Shown here: one piece after another, positions 23,876-32,818 of the stretch
Layout: each line of letters opens with the position of its first letter
Position numbering within the stretch: position 1 is the first letter of the stretch
Source: Terriglobia bacterium
GTDB taxonomy: Bacteria > Acidobacteriota > Terriglobia > UBA7540
DNA: 32,897 nt
Direction: 5' to 3'
Assembly: GCA_030037755.1 (NCBI GenBank)
Contig: JASHQD010000424.1
Coordinates: 1-32,897, forward strand
Made by a program: the position numbers and the translations under genes
The notes under the pieces: model-generated
Seen by the model: only the letters and a program-made list of their open reading frames with translations
Databases searched by the model: none
Told to the model about the DNA's origin: nothing

Positions 23876-26800
23876 GTGAGAAGCGAACACGGCAGAGCTT
23901 GCGGTGCGGTTAGAACTGCGATTTCTTGCGGGTTACTGTGCCTGGCGGCCGCGGCCATGCTGGCCACGCCGGCGGCGGCGCAGGAGTATATCTTCAATCG
24001 CGTCGATTTCCCGGTGGATTCCAGTCCCCGCGGCGCAGTTTCCGCGGATTTCAACAATGACGGCCGTCCTGACCTCGCGATCGTCAACGAGGCGTCGAAC
24101 AATGTCTCGATCCTGCTCGGGCAGACTTCGGGCTCTTTCGGGACTGCGTCGAATTATGCGACCGGAACGGGACCGTACGGCATCGTGGCCGGGGATTTCA
24201 ACAACGACGGCAACCAGGACCTGGCCATCACCAACGTATTCGACAATACCGTCTCGATCCTGCTTGGCAACGGCAACGGAACCTTCACGGTGAAGTCGGT
24301 GCCTACAGTCGGCGAGCTTCCGGTTGCGATCGTGGCCGGCGATTTCAATAACAATGGCAATCTCGACCTGGCGGTGACCAACATGGCCGGGAATTCGGTT
24401 TCCGTGCTGTTCGGCAACGGCGACGGAACCTTCCAGAACCAGGAAGTGTACAGCCTGACCGGGTGTAGTAACTCGGGTGGTCCTTCGGACTGCGAACCGC
24501 GCGCCATTGTGGCGGGATTCTTCAATGGCGATAACAATTTGGATTTGGTAGTTGCGGACAACGGCGGAAACGCGCTTTCTGTCCTGCTGGGAAGCTCCAC
24601 CGGGACGTTTACCGTCCAAAGCACGCAATACGCCACCGGCAATCAACCCTTCTGGATCGCCACCGCGGACTTTAACGGCGACCACATTTTGGATCTCGCC
24701 GTGGCCAACAACTTCGACGATACCGTGTCAGTGCTGCTCGGCAACGGCAATGGAACGTTCCAAACCCAGGTCGTCCAAAACCTCGCCCAGGGGGCCGCGC
24801 CGGACTACGTATGGGCGGGCCCGCTCACGGCCATCGGGCCTGCGAGCATCGTCACCGCCAACCAGGGCACGAACACTATCTCGGTGCTGGTCGGCCAAGG
24901 CAACGGAACTTTCGTGAACCACCAGGACTACGCCACCGGCAATTTCCCCTACAGTCTCGCCAGCAATGATTTCAACGGCGACGGTGTTCCGGACTTCGCG
25001 ATCTCGAATACGACTTCGAACACCGTAACGGTACTGCTCGGCGATGGAGACAACACCTTTACGGAGCGTAAGGTCACAAACGTCGGGTCGGGACCCGAGG
25101 GAGTGGCCGTCGGCAATCTGAACGGCGATAGCAATCTTGATGCGGCGGTGGCAGACTTCACTGCCAATTCGGTGCAGGTGCTCTTTGGCAACGGCGACGG
25201 CACCTTTACCACCGGCCCCACTTTGGCTACCGGCACCGGACCCACGAGCGTGGCGATCGGCGACTTCAATAACGACGGTATCTTGGACATAGCGACCGCC
25301 AACAGTGCGAATACCGTCTCGGTCATGCTGGGTACCGGAGACGGCAACTTCGGGACCCACGTCGACTATGCCATCGGCAACACGGGCACGTGCTCTGGTG
25401 GCATTGGCCTGGCTGCGGCTAACCTCACCAACAACGGTGACCTGGACTTGGTCGCGACCAACTGTAACGCCAACACTGTTTCCGTCCTTTTGGGCAATGG
25501 CAACGGAACCTTCCAGACTCACCAGGACTACCCCGTGGGCACCACGCCGGTTGCGGTGGCGATCGCGGATTTCAACAACAATGGCATTCTGGACCTGGCG
25601 GTCGCAAACTCGGTTGGAAACACAATCTCCGTCCTGCTCGGCACCGGCACCGGCACTTTTTCCCCGCCGACGTCCTACATCTGCGGCTATGATCCGCTCG
25701 GCATCGCCGTCGGCGATTTCAACAACGACGGCAATCCGGACATCGCCACCGCGAACAGCGGCGGCGGCTCGGTGGCGATTCTCCTCGGCAATGGCAACGG
25801 CACTTTCCAGAATCACATGAACTTCACCGTTCCCGGCGCGAACAACCTCGCTGTGGGCAATTTCAACAGCGACAACAATCTTGACGTTGTGGTGACCAGT
25901 TCTCAATCCTTTGAGGTGAACGACGTTGAGTACTCGGTGGGGGCCGCTTCCATCCTCTTCGGCAATGGGAATGGGACCCTGCTGCCGCCCATCGAGTATG
26001 GTCTCGGGACCAAGCCTTTCGCCGTCGCTACGGGAACTTTCGACACGGCCGGTGGCACCGACTTCATTGCCACCAGCTTTGGTTCCAACGCCGTCGGTGT
26101 CTTTGTAAATCTGCCTTCGATCGGGCTTTATCCCGCGTCGTTTGATTTTCCAAACACCGGTGTCGGCCAGCAGAGTTCGCAGACCCTGACAATCACCAAT
26201 TCCGGCGTGACGCCTCTCAGCATTTCGAGCTTGCTGACGAGCGGCAATTACAATGAACAGGGTGGAAATTGCGTCACCACCCTGCAACCCGCCACGAATT
26301 GCACCGCCACCGTTACCTTCGTTCCCACGACGACCGGAACGCAAACCGGCACGCTGACGGTGAATGACAACGCCCCGGCCAGCCCCCAGGCGCTGCCCCT
26401 CACGGGAGTGGGGACGTCATCCGGCGTAACGCTGAGTACCTCCAGCCTGATCTTCCCTAACACGCCTGTGGGCACGAGCAGCGCTTCGATGCCGGTCACC
26501 GTGACGAATAACGGCAGCACAACCGTAACCATCACCAGCATCACGACGCCATCTGAGTACCCCGAGACCAACACCTGCGGTACCAGCCTGGGCGCGAACC
26601 AGAGTTGCCAGATCAATGTCACCTTCTCGCCGACGCAAGAGGGTACGGTGAGCGGAACGCTCACCGTGACCGATAGCGCCAGCAACAGCCCGCAGACAGC
26701 CAGCCTGACCGGTGTGGGCACGGAGGCTATCGCTCAGCTGTTGCCCACGACCATCAACTTCGGCGACGAGTTGGTCAATACCACGACTCCCACGCAGACT

Positions 26801-27346
26801 GTAACTCTGACCAACACTGGAAACGTGACATTGAACATCACCAACGTGTCGATCTCGGGGGCATTCAAGCTTCAGAACAACTGCGGATCGACTTTGACGG
26901 CGGGCAACAATTGCACGATGCTTATCGCCTTCAAGCCGACCGGGGTCGGGAGCTTTTCAGGCAGCCTCTCGGTGACCGACAACGCTCCGGGCAGCCCGCA
27001 AACCGTTTCGCTCTCAGGCGCGGGCACCCTCGTGGTGCTTTCGCCGGCAAGCTTGAGCTTCGGGAGCGTGGCGGTAGGCCAGAGCAGTACTCCACAAAAC
27101 ATTTCGGTTGAGAACAGATCGACGACGCTCACGCTAACGATCAGCAGCATCACTATCGCCGGCAATGATCCCAACGACTTCTCGCAGACGAACAACTGCC
27201 CATCGAGCCTGCCGTCGCAGTCGACCTGCACCGTGACCGTCACCTTCACGCCCCAGGTGACCGGATCGCTCACGGCGCAGTTGCAGGTGGCGGACAACGG
27301 AGGCGGCAGCCCGCAGATCGCGTCGCTCTCGGGTATGGGGAACTGA
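23876..27346 (+). CDS. Secreted FG-GAP/VCBS repeat protein with HYDIN-like Ig modules
   Basis: A 1,156-residue exported protein. The signal peptide CGLLCLAAAAMLATPAAAQ is cut before EY. The first two thirds (about 40-745) are a dozen or so FG-GAP/VCBS repeats of 60-65 residues around GDFNNDGNxDLAxxN and VSVLLGNGNGTF; the DxDxDG-like loops suggest calcium binding and a beta-propeller. The last third has four choice-of-anchor-D/HYDIN-like Ig modules of about 100 residues (from about 26120, 26415, 26721 and 27025), each ending like SPQTVSLSGAG. There is no sorting tail or membrane anchor after the last module. GTG at 23876 is chosen because AGGAGG (23862-23867) is eight bases away; a TTG at 23822 is also open. 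Likely surface or extracellular binding; ligand unknown. Confidence 0.93.
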   Translation: MRSEHGRACGAVRTAISCGLLCLAAAAMLATPAAAQEYIFNRVDFPVDSSPRGAVSADFNNDGRPDLAIVNEASNNVSILLGQTSGSFGTASNYATGTGPYGIVAGDFNNDGNQDLAITNVFDNTVSILLGNGNGTFTVKSVPTVGELPVAIVAGDFNNNGNLDLAVTNMAGNSVSVLFGNGDGTFQNQEVYSLTGCSNSGGPSDCEPRAIVAGFFNGDNNLDLVVADNGGNALSVLLGSSTGTFTVQSTQYATGNQPFWIATADFNGDHILDLAVANNFDDTVSVLLGNGNGTFQTQVVQNLAQGAAPDYVWAGPLTAIGPASIVTANQGTNTISVLVGQGNGTFVNHQDYATGNFPYSLASNDFNGDGVPDFAISNTTSNTVTVLLGDGDNTFTERKVTNVGSGPEGVAVGNLNGDSNLDAAVADFTANSVQVLFGNGDGTFTTGPTLATGTGPTSVAIGDFNNDGILDIATANSANTVSVMLGTGDGNFGTHVDYAIGNTGTCSGGIGLAAANLTNNGDLDLVATNCNANTVSVLLGNGNGTFQTHQDYPVGTTPVAVAIADFNNNGILDLAVANSVGNTISVLLGTGTGTFSPPTSYICGYDPLGIAVGDFNNDGNPDIATANSGGGSVAILLGNGNGTFQNHMNFTVPGANNLAVGNFNSDNNLDVVVTSSQSFEVNDVEYSVGAASILFGNGNGTLLPPIEYGLGTKPFAVATGTFDTAGGTDFIATSFGSNAVGVFVNLPSIGLYPASFDFPNTGVGQQSSQTLTITNSGVTPLSISSLLTSGNYNEQGGNCVTTLQPATNCTATVTFVPTTTGTQTGTLTVNDNAPASPQALPLTGVGTSSGVTLSTSSLIFPNTPVGTSSASMPVTVTNNGSTTVTITSITTPSEYPETNTCGTSLGANQSCQINVTFSPTQEGTVSGTLTVTDSASNSPQTASLTGVGTEAIAQLLPTTINFGDELVNTTTPTQTVTLTNTGNVTLNITNVSISGAFKLQNNCGSTLTAGNNCTMLIAFKPTGVGSFSGSLSVTDNAPGSPQTVSLSGAGTLVVLSPASLSFGSVAVGQSSTPQNISVENRSTTLTLTISSITIAGNDPNDFSQTNNCPSSLPSQSTCTVTVTFTPQVTGSLTAQLQVADNGGGSPQIASLSGMGN

Positions 27347-27350
27347 CGCG

Positions 27351-27504
27351 CTGTAGCGGCGCTCTATGAGCGCCGGATTTGCAGTCGGTACGCTTGGCGC
27401 GGGCGTCCTCGCCCGCGCTTGCGCGCCTGGCACAGGCGCGCTACAGCCGGTCGGCGGTCATCGACCGCTACGCCTCCTCGGCGGTGGGGACACCGCCGCT
27501 ACAG
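27351..27504. repeat. Array of five GC-rich hairpins with CTGTAGCG/CGCTACAG borders
   Basis: Five perfect stem-loops in 154 bases. Stems are 27358-27374 (7 bp, loop 3), 27397-27418 (9 bp, loop 4), 27421-27441 (9 bp, loop 3), 27454-27468 (6 bp, loop 3) and 27480-27497 (7 bp, loop 4). CTGTAGCG at 27351 and CGCTACAG at 27439 and 27497 act as borders. The array separates two convergent genes and overlaps the stop codon of the minus-strand one. It may be a REP-like mosaic and a two-way terminator. Confidence 0.8.
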
Positions 27505-28347
27505 AGATCGCGCGGCAATCTTCAGCATCGATCGCAGCAGTTCTCGATAGAGCGGCAGCAGGTCCGGAGCATCCCTGCGCAGCGCCGCCCGATGCTTGCG
27601 GATGGTCGACCAGTCGCCGCGCGACGCCGGTCCGGTGAGTGACCGCCGCGCGCCGAGCCGTCCGAAGTTCGCCGCGGTCTCAGCCACGAATCCTGCCAGC
27701 ATCCTGCGCGCTTGACGCGGCAGCACACCGCTCGATCTCATCAGCCGTTCCGCGCTCTCCATCAGCGTCACGACTCCTGCACAAGCGATCACGGCGGCGG
27801 CGTGATAGGCGGGTTTGTGCTGCGATTCGATGTTCAGGACCGTCCCTCGCAGCGAGCGCACCCAGCGGCGCGCGAGCCGCACGGCTTCAGGGTCGCCTTC
27901 AATGGCCCAGAAGCAACCGGTGAGATTCTGAACGCCGGCTTCGCGGCTGGGAACGGTCTGCAGGGGATGCATCGAGGCCGCGGACGCGCCGCGCCGCCGA
28001 AAAGGCTGGAGCACCGAAGCCTCGCCGCCCGCCGGCCATGCGCCGCTGGTGTGCAGCACCATGCAGCCCTTCCAACTCGGGCGCAGTTTGGCCATTGACC
28101 GCGCGACTTCGGGCAAGGCTGAGTCGGATGTGGTGAGCAGCAGGACGCGCGCACCGTCGAGTTCCCGCGAATCGAGCGTAACCGCACCGCCCAGACCGAT
28201 GAATCGCGCGGCACTCCGCGCGGCGGAAAGACGTCGAGCCGCAATCCACTCAATGCGCACAGCCGCGTCCACCAACAGGCAGCCCAGGGCCTGGCCAATC
28301 CGTCCCGGCCCGACGAGCGCAACTGAAGGTGCGTTAGTGTCCTTCAT
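27499..28347 (-). CDS. Rossmann-fold/DUF2520 dehydrogenase-like protein
   Basis: A 282-residue cytoplasmic protein. The N-terminal half is a Rossmann fold starting SVALVGPGRIGQALG, a GxGxxG nucleotide-binding loop, with LLLTTSDSALPEVA as in pyrroline-5-carboxylate reductase and prephenate dehydrogenase relatives. The C-terminal half fits DUF2520: SMHPLQTVPS, FWAIEGDPEAVRLAR and KPAYHAAAVIACAGVVTLME. The reaction is not known. Its stop lies in the last hairpin border of the adjacent repeat array. It is 129 bases downstream of the PPC protein gene on the same strand; the gap holds a dispersed-type repeat, so co-transcription is uncertain. Confidence 0.87.
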   Translation of the reverse strand: MKDTNAPSVALVGPGRIGQALGCLLVDAAVRIEWIAARRLSAARSAARFIGLGGAVTLDSRELDGARVLLLTTSDSALPEVARSMAKLRPSWKGCMVLHTSGAWPAGGEASVLQPFRRRGASAASMHPLQTVPSREAGVQNLTGCFWAIEGDPEAVRLARRWVRSLRGTVLNIESQHKPAYHAAAVIACAGVVTLMESAERLMRSSGVLPRQARRMLAGFVAETAANFGRLGARRSLTGPASRGDWSTIRKHRAALRRDAPDLLPLYRELLRSMLKIAARSL

Positions 28348-28382
28348 AGAGTCCGAAGGTTACTGTGTTTTGAAAAGGATTC

Positions 28383-28422
28383 CAACACAGAGCACACGGA
28401 GGCCACAGGAACTCCGTGAACC
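28383..28422. repeat. Dispersed-type intergenic repeat with short hairpin
   Basis: Reads ACACAGAGCACACGGAGGCC, then continues; CACGGAG (28395-28401) pairs with CTCCGTG (28412-28418). The 'ACAGAG...ACGGAG' wording resembles a repeat class I recall between genes in acidobacteria, verrucomicrobia and planctomycetes. Only one copy is in the window, so the class call is from memory. Confidence 0.4.
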
Positions 28423-28476
28423 CTGGGTTTAAAAGCCTTGACGAATGGCGGGCGCTCAACTTCACGGGATTATCTT

Positions 28477-31026
28477 TCAGTGTGGCCTGTCGCCGGAGGA
28501 TCCTTCTTGGGACTTCACCGATTCGCCCGCATTGTTCGCAGCCTGCTCGTGATTCTCGACGCGCAGCTCCAGCGGGGCGGAGGGATGGAACGTGGACGCA
28601 TTCGACTCCACCTGGCCGACCACGTAGATGGGCTGCTCGATGGGCTTCGCCCAGTTCTCGGCGCGCAGCGTGAACGTCCGCGTGGTCTGCGTCTCGGTCA
28701 CGAGCACGCCGTTCAGCCCGACGTTCACCACGCGCACGCCCGGCGGCAGGTTGAGGACGTCGCAGGGCACGCGGCCCTTGAAGCCGTTCTGGCGCTCGAC
28801 GTGCAATGTGACCCTGACTTCCTGGCCGGGTGAAATGGCTATGAGGCTAGGCTCCGCCGTTACCTTCACGTCCGGGGGCGGGATCGCGGCAGCAAGCTCG
28901 AGCGGAGGAGAATCGGCGTTCGCCCGGCGGACGATTTCGCGGCCCTCCACCTCCCCCTTGCCAACGATCTCGATGCGCGCCGCCGGAGCGCCCTCGGGAA
29001 TGTCGGCGGCGGCCGAGAGGATCACGTTGGTCGAATCCTGGCCGGCCGGAATGGCCGCGGCCGAAGCCGCGATGCCGAGCGGCAGTCCCTTCACCTCGAC
29101 GGTGATCGGTCCCTCGTAGCCCCCAAGGCGGTCCGCCCTGACCTCAACCGGCACCGACCCGCCGCGCGGAATGTTCGGATTCGACGGCTCAGCCGCCAGT
29201 TGAAAATCGGGAGAGGCGTCGCGCATGGTGAGCCGGTAAGCAAAATCCGGTCCTTGCAGGTTGCGAACGTCCGCGAGATGCAGGAGGTAGTCTCCATCCT
29301 GCGGCGCAACGAACTCGAGCCGCGAATCGGCGCCGTATCCGGGGCCGCCGTCGTCGTTTCTCCACGTCAACCGGAATACCGGCAGGCCGTTGGGCGGAAA
29401 ATCGGCGCCGGCGGGCAGAATCTGCGCCTTGTAGACCGGCGTGTTGACCGCGTGAACGTCAGGCGAGGTGCCGAGGAAGGCCTCGCGCAGGCCCTCAATG
29501 GACTTCAAATCGACGTCGGCGTCGGGCTGATCGGGCACGTAGGCTATCTCGTCGAGTTCATCGCCAACCATGATGTAGTCGCCCTCGCGAAAGCCGGTGG
29601 TCGAGACCAGCCGGATGCCCGGGGTGCGCGAGTCGCGATCCGACAGGGTAGTCGTGGTCTCGTTCAGGCAGCGCACGGTGGCGCGCGGGATGGGATTGCC
29701 CTGCGCGTCCAGCACCTCGATCACGGAATCGAGCGGAGAGCCGAGCCTGGAAGCCGCAACCGAAATCGTCACGCGCTCGCCCGGGCGCGCGTGGAAGCGG
29801 AAATAGTCCTGGTCGGGCGCCGCCTCCGGCCCATTGTCAATATGGCCATTGACGGTCACCGGCAGCGACACGCGTTGCGCCTGCCCCGGCGCATTGTTGG
29901 GCTCCTGTTCGAGGATTTCGGGCTCATTTCCGACCGCCAGCTTCACTTCATTAAGTGGCCTCAATGTGGTGACCGGCATCACCAGGGGCGTTGTCGTCCA
30001 GCCGCCTGCCGTCTCGGGAGCCTTCACCTTCACAGCACGAATGCCACTCAGGTTCACGCCCTGGACCGCGACATCCTCCGTTCTTCCCGCAGTCACTCCG
30101 AGCGGGAAGACGCCGGTGACGTAGGGCAGGACTCCCGCATTGAGGCGATAAAAGTGGTCTTCGCCGCCGCCCTTCTCGCGATCGCTTATCGCAAGCGTAT
30201 ACGGTCCGTCACGCGGCAGCTTCGCAATCAGCACCGCGTCCGGCTTGTTGCTGCGTTCGCCCCCGCGCGCCAGGATCGCGCCGGAGGCATCCTTCAGAAC
30301 GAGCTCGGATACCAGCTGCGAGCCGAGTTCCGAGGCCACAACCGCGGCGACGAAATCCTCACCCGTGTGGCCATCGAACCGGTAACTGTCGGTATCGCCC
30401 GGCGTTTGGATGGTGCCGACGATCGTCGCGGGCAGGGTGACACCTTGCGCAGCCGCGCCGGCCATCGTTTCGCCAGGATTGCTCCCGGACTTGGGATTTT
30501 CCGCGATTTCAGGCAACGATCCCACATCGAGCACCGCCATGCCGGACGTCCCGAGGGGCGTCTGGACGCGGAACCAGTGGATGCCGGGAACCACGTCCCT
30601 GGCAACGGTCACGTCGAGCTTCGCGGTCTGCTTTTTGCCGAGCGGCACCTGCGCGCCGAGATCCACGCCGGCGCGGGGTCCCTTGATCTTCTCTGGCACG
30701 TCGGTCACTTCGGTGACGCGCGCCGTGATGCCGGGCGCGTCGAAGATGACGGCTTTGGTTCCCGCCAGATTCCTGCCGTCGAGGGTGAAGGTGGCGGTGG
30801 TGCCGCGCTCCATACCGACGGGCCAGACCTTGGAGATTGTGGGTGGGATGATGGGCTCATCGGTGGGCGAAGCTTTGGCGAACGGGACGGCCAGACAGAG
30901 GGCGCCGAGGGCGCAAAAAGCCATGATTCTGAGCCAAAAAGTGCGCAAATCTGCGCGGAAGGGGCGAATTTTGGACCCTGTTTTTGAGGCTAAGTCCCTG
31001 TGCATCAGCAACCTCTTGGCTTTCAC
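28477..31026 (-). CDS. Large exported PPC-domain protein
   Basis: Up to 849 residues. The signal peptide is MAFCALGALCLAVPFAKAS at residues 35-53 of the longest frame. Two bacterial pre-peptidase C-terminal-like regions are visible: GDTDSYRFDGHTGEDFVAAV and DQDYFRFHARPGERVTISVA, each after an EPNN- or NPGE-type lead-in, with a third weaker one near GDYLLHLADVRN. IPT-like and Ig-like segments lie between them. The C-terminus past residue 830 is Ser/Glu-rich. Such proteins occur with planctomycete-type cytochromes and DUF1549/DUF1553 proteins. The start is uncertain: GTG at 31026, ATG at 31005 (with AGAGG upstream) or ATG at 30924, which begins the signal peptide. The first 34 codons overlap a degenerate tandem repeat. 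Confidence 0.82.
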   Translation of the reverse strand: MKAKRLLMHRDLASKTGSKIRPFRADLRTFWLRIMAFCALGALCLAVPFAKASPTDEPIIPPTISKVWPVGMERGTTATFTLDGRNLAGTKAVIFDAPGITARVTEVTDVPEKIKGPRAGVDLGAQVPLGKKQTAKLDVTVARDVVPGIHWFRVQTPLGTSGMAVLDVGSLPEIAENPKSGSNPGETMAGAAAQGVTLPATIVGTIQTPGDTDSYRFDGHTGEDFVAAVVASELGSQLVSELVLKDASGAILARGGERSNKPDAVLIAKLPRDGPYTLAISDREKGGGEDHFYRLNAGVLPYVTGVFPLGVTAGRTEDVAVQGVNLSGIRAVKVKAPETAGGWTTTPLVMPVTTLRPLNEVKLAVGNEPEILEQEPNNAPGQAQRVSLPVTVNGHIDNGPEAAPDQDYFRFHARPGERVTISVAASRLGSPLDSVIEVLDAQGNPIPRATVRCLNETTTTLSDRDSRTPGIRLVSTTGFREGDYIMVGDELDEIAYVPDQPDADVDLKSIEGLREAFLGTSPDVHAVNTPVYKAQILPAGADFPPNGLPVFRLTWRNDDGGPGYGADSRLEFVAPQDGDYLLHLADVRNLQGPDFAYRLTMRDASPDFQLAAEPSNPNIPRGGSVPVEVRADRLGGYEGPITVEVKGLPLGIAASAAAIPAGQDSTNVILSAAADIPEGAPAARIEIVGKGEVEGREIVRRANADSPPLELAAAIPPPDVKVTAEPSLIAISPGQEVRVTLHVERQNGFKGRVPCDVLNLPPGVRVVNVGLNGVLVTETQTTRTFTLRAENWAKPIEQPIYVVGQVESNASTFHPSAPLELRVENHEQAANNAGESVKSQEGSSGDRPH

Positions 31027-31117
31027 AACTTAAGTCCTTTTCTTTTCAATAACCTAATGGCTTTCGACGCCTATGAAAAACAGAAGTGCGTTTAAAATCA
31101 ACAACCTGATGGCTTCG
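30991..31117. repeat. Degenerate ~41-base tandem repeat
   Basis: Blocks 30991-31030 and 31031-31071 both start TAAGTCC and contain (T)CA-x-x-AACCT-x-x-TGGCTTTC. A third partial copy, TCAACAACCTGATGGCTTCG, begins at 31098. The array spans the 5' end of the PPC gene and its upstream region. Confidence 0.6.
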
Positions 31118-31375
31118 TTCGTGCAAAAATGAGCTTTTGCGCGATTCTCAGGCGAACAAAAGGCGAGTAGACCCGCCAGTGGGCTAGACATTTGCGTACT
31201 GCCAAACTCCTGCGGTATATGCGGTCTATACGCCGAGAGATCTTGGACACGGAGACCCTGGTGTTCGGGAACAAAAGTACAAGATTCATATCCCCCATTG
31301 AGGAGTGCCGTCGCGGGCTGCGGTTGATCCTCATCGTGCGATTACCGCCTGTATAAGACCGATAATGCTTAGTAT
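31027..31375. other. Gap between the WD40 and PPC genes
   Basis: 349 bases, AT-richer than the surroundings. Its left end is part of the tandem repeat. A 78-codon minus-strand frame (31098-31334) is Arg-rich with no recognisable domain and is probably not a gene, although GGGGGAT precedes an internal ATG. The rest could hold a promoter for the PPC gene; I see no clear boxes. Confidence 0.4.
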
Positions 31376-32818
31376 CTACTTAAATTCGGTTGCGCCCCTT
31401 AACCGTTGTATGCCCGCCGTACGCAACTCGCCGGAGCTGGTTGCGCCGTAAACGGTCAGGCTGCCGTCATATCGACCCGCGGCCAACAGACTTCCCGTGC
31501 TGTTGATTCCGAGCGCCTCCACCCAGTCGCGTTGATGATCGATCACCCGGACGGGATTCAGTGTAGCAGCCTCGCGGAAACGGATCGAGCCGTCGGCGGA
31601 ACTGGTGACGATCGTCTTGCCGTCCGGGGACCAGACCAGTGCCAGGATGCTGTCCTCGTCGGCGATCAGCGATTGCACCAGGTGCCCGTCGTTCTCGCCC
31701 AAGCGCCACACGTAGATCGTCTTGTCGTAACCCGCCGCAGCAATCTCGTCGCCCGAAGGAGAATATGCCAGGCTGGTCAAGCCGTCCGACGCGTCGCTCA
31801 ACGTGTAAAGGCGCTGTCCGCTCGCCACGTCCCAGATCTTCACGGTGCGATCCTGCGACGCGGAAGCCAGGCGCTTGCCGTCGGGACTGAAGGCGACGGC
31901 GAACACCGCGTCAATGTGATCCTGCAGCGTCTTCAACTCGGCGCCGGTCGCAGCGTCCCACAGCTTGATGGTTTTATCATAGCTGCCCGAGGCGAGCAGC
32001 TTACCGTCGGGACTCCAGGCCACCGAGTAGATGCAGTCCTTGTGGCCTTGCATCGTGCGCACCAGCGCGTGCGATGTCACGTCCCAAATCTTGATCTCAC
32101 CGCCGCGCTGGCAGGCGCCGCCGGCCGCCGCGAGCAGCTTGCCGTCCGGACTGAAAGCGAGCGAGCGGACGTAGTCGGCGTGGCCGGAGAGTGTGGCGAT
32201 GGCGTGCTCGCCAGCTTGTGCAGTGTCCGTCTTTCCGGCCCAATCGCCTTCGCGGACGGGCTCGATCAGGCGGATCTGTTGATAGCTACCGATTGCCAGC
32301 AGCTTGGCGTCCGGAGAGAATCGTACAGAACTTACGGGCGAGACGACGGGCACTTGAGGCTTGATGTCAGGAACCGGTGTGGGTTGTAGGGAGGCATTGC
32401 CGCGCTCTCCTGCGGCACCGGCCCCGGGCGCGCCGGAGTCGATCCAGGCGGCGATGGTGGCGATGTCGGAGGCGGGGAGTGGATCGCTGTTGAAGGGCAT
32501 TCGCGGCTGGATCTTGCCCTGGAGCATCTGGATCAGGCGGCTTTCGTCAGCCTTGCCGGGCACGATTACGGGGCCGTGCGCACCGCCTTTCATGAGGGAG
32601 TCGTAGGAATCCATGACCAGCCCGCCCATTTTGGCGGTGGCGGAGTGGCAGGCGAGACAGTTCTTCTGGAGAATGGGGGCGACTTGCGTGAACGCGGGCG
32701 TCGAGCCACCGCTTGTCACGGCTCGCAGGCTGGGGCCGGCGCACACTGTTGACAGGAGCGCGGCAAGCAGTGCGACGGGCCGGGCGGGTTGTAACGGGAC
32801 AGGAGCCGCCTTTAGCAC
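31376..32818 (-). CDS. Cytochrome c-type domain plus WD40 beta-propeller protein
   Basis: A 480-residue exported protein. The signal peptide is ALLAALLSTVCAGPSLRA. A planctomycete-type cytochrome c domain follows (PILQKNCLACHSATAKMGG, one CxxCH haem site; then GGAHGPVIVPGKADESRLIQ and MPFNSDPLPASDIATI). From about residue 160 there are seven WD40 repeats with SPDGKLLASGSYDKTIKLWD-type units, forming one propeller. Such proteins accompany DUF1549/DUF1553 and DUF1501 proteins in acidobacteria and planctomycetes; their role is unproven, possibly envelope-bound redox or scaffold work. The start is a GTG at 32818 with AAGGAG about 12 bases upstream. It overlaps the preceding frame by seven bases. 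Confidence 0.88.
   Translation of the reverse strand: MLKAAPVPLQPARPVALLAALLSTVCAGPSLRAVTSGGSTPAFTQVAPILQKNCLACHSATAKMGGLVMDSYDSLMKGGAHGPVIVPGKADESRLIQMLQGKIQPRMPFNSDPLPASDIATIAAWIDSGAPGAGAAGERGNASLQPTPVPDIKPQVPVVSPVSSVRFSPDAKLLAIGSYQQIRLIEPVREGDWAGKTDTAQAGEHAIATLSGHADYVRSLAFSPDGKLLAAAGGACQRGGEIKIWDVTSHALVRTMQGHKDCIYSVAWSPDGKLLASGSYDKTIKLWDAATGAELKTLQDHIDAVFAVAFSPDGKRLASASQDRTVKIWDVASGQRLYTLSDASDGLTSLAYSPSGDEIAAAGYDKTIYVWRLGENDGHLVQSLIADEDSILALVWSPDGKTIVTSSADGSIRFREAATLNPVRVIDHQRDWVEALGINSTGSLLAAGRYDGSLTVYGATSSGELRTAGIQRLRGATEFK

Noticed and set aside
23876-26110. CRISPR-like repetition in the FG-GAP gene
   Set aside because: The periodicity is about 190 bases, in frame and with protein-level conservation, so it is coding repeat structure and not a CRISPR array.
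24728-26344. Minus-strand 538-codon frame inside the FG-GAP gene
   Set aside because: It mirrors the repeats of the coding strand and has no domain of its own; the sense frame has signal peptide, repeats and ribosome site.
31098-31334. Small Arg-rich protein gene upstream of the PPC gene
   Set aside because: No recognisable domain, weak start context, and its end runs into the degenerate tandem repeat.
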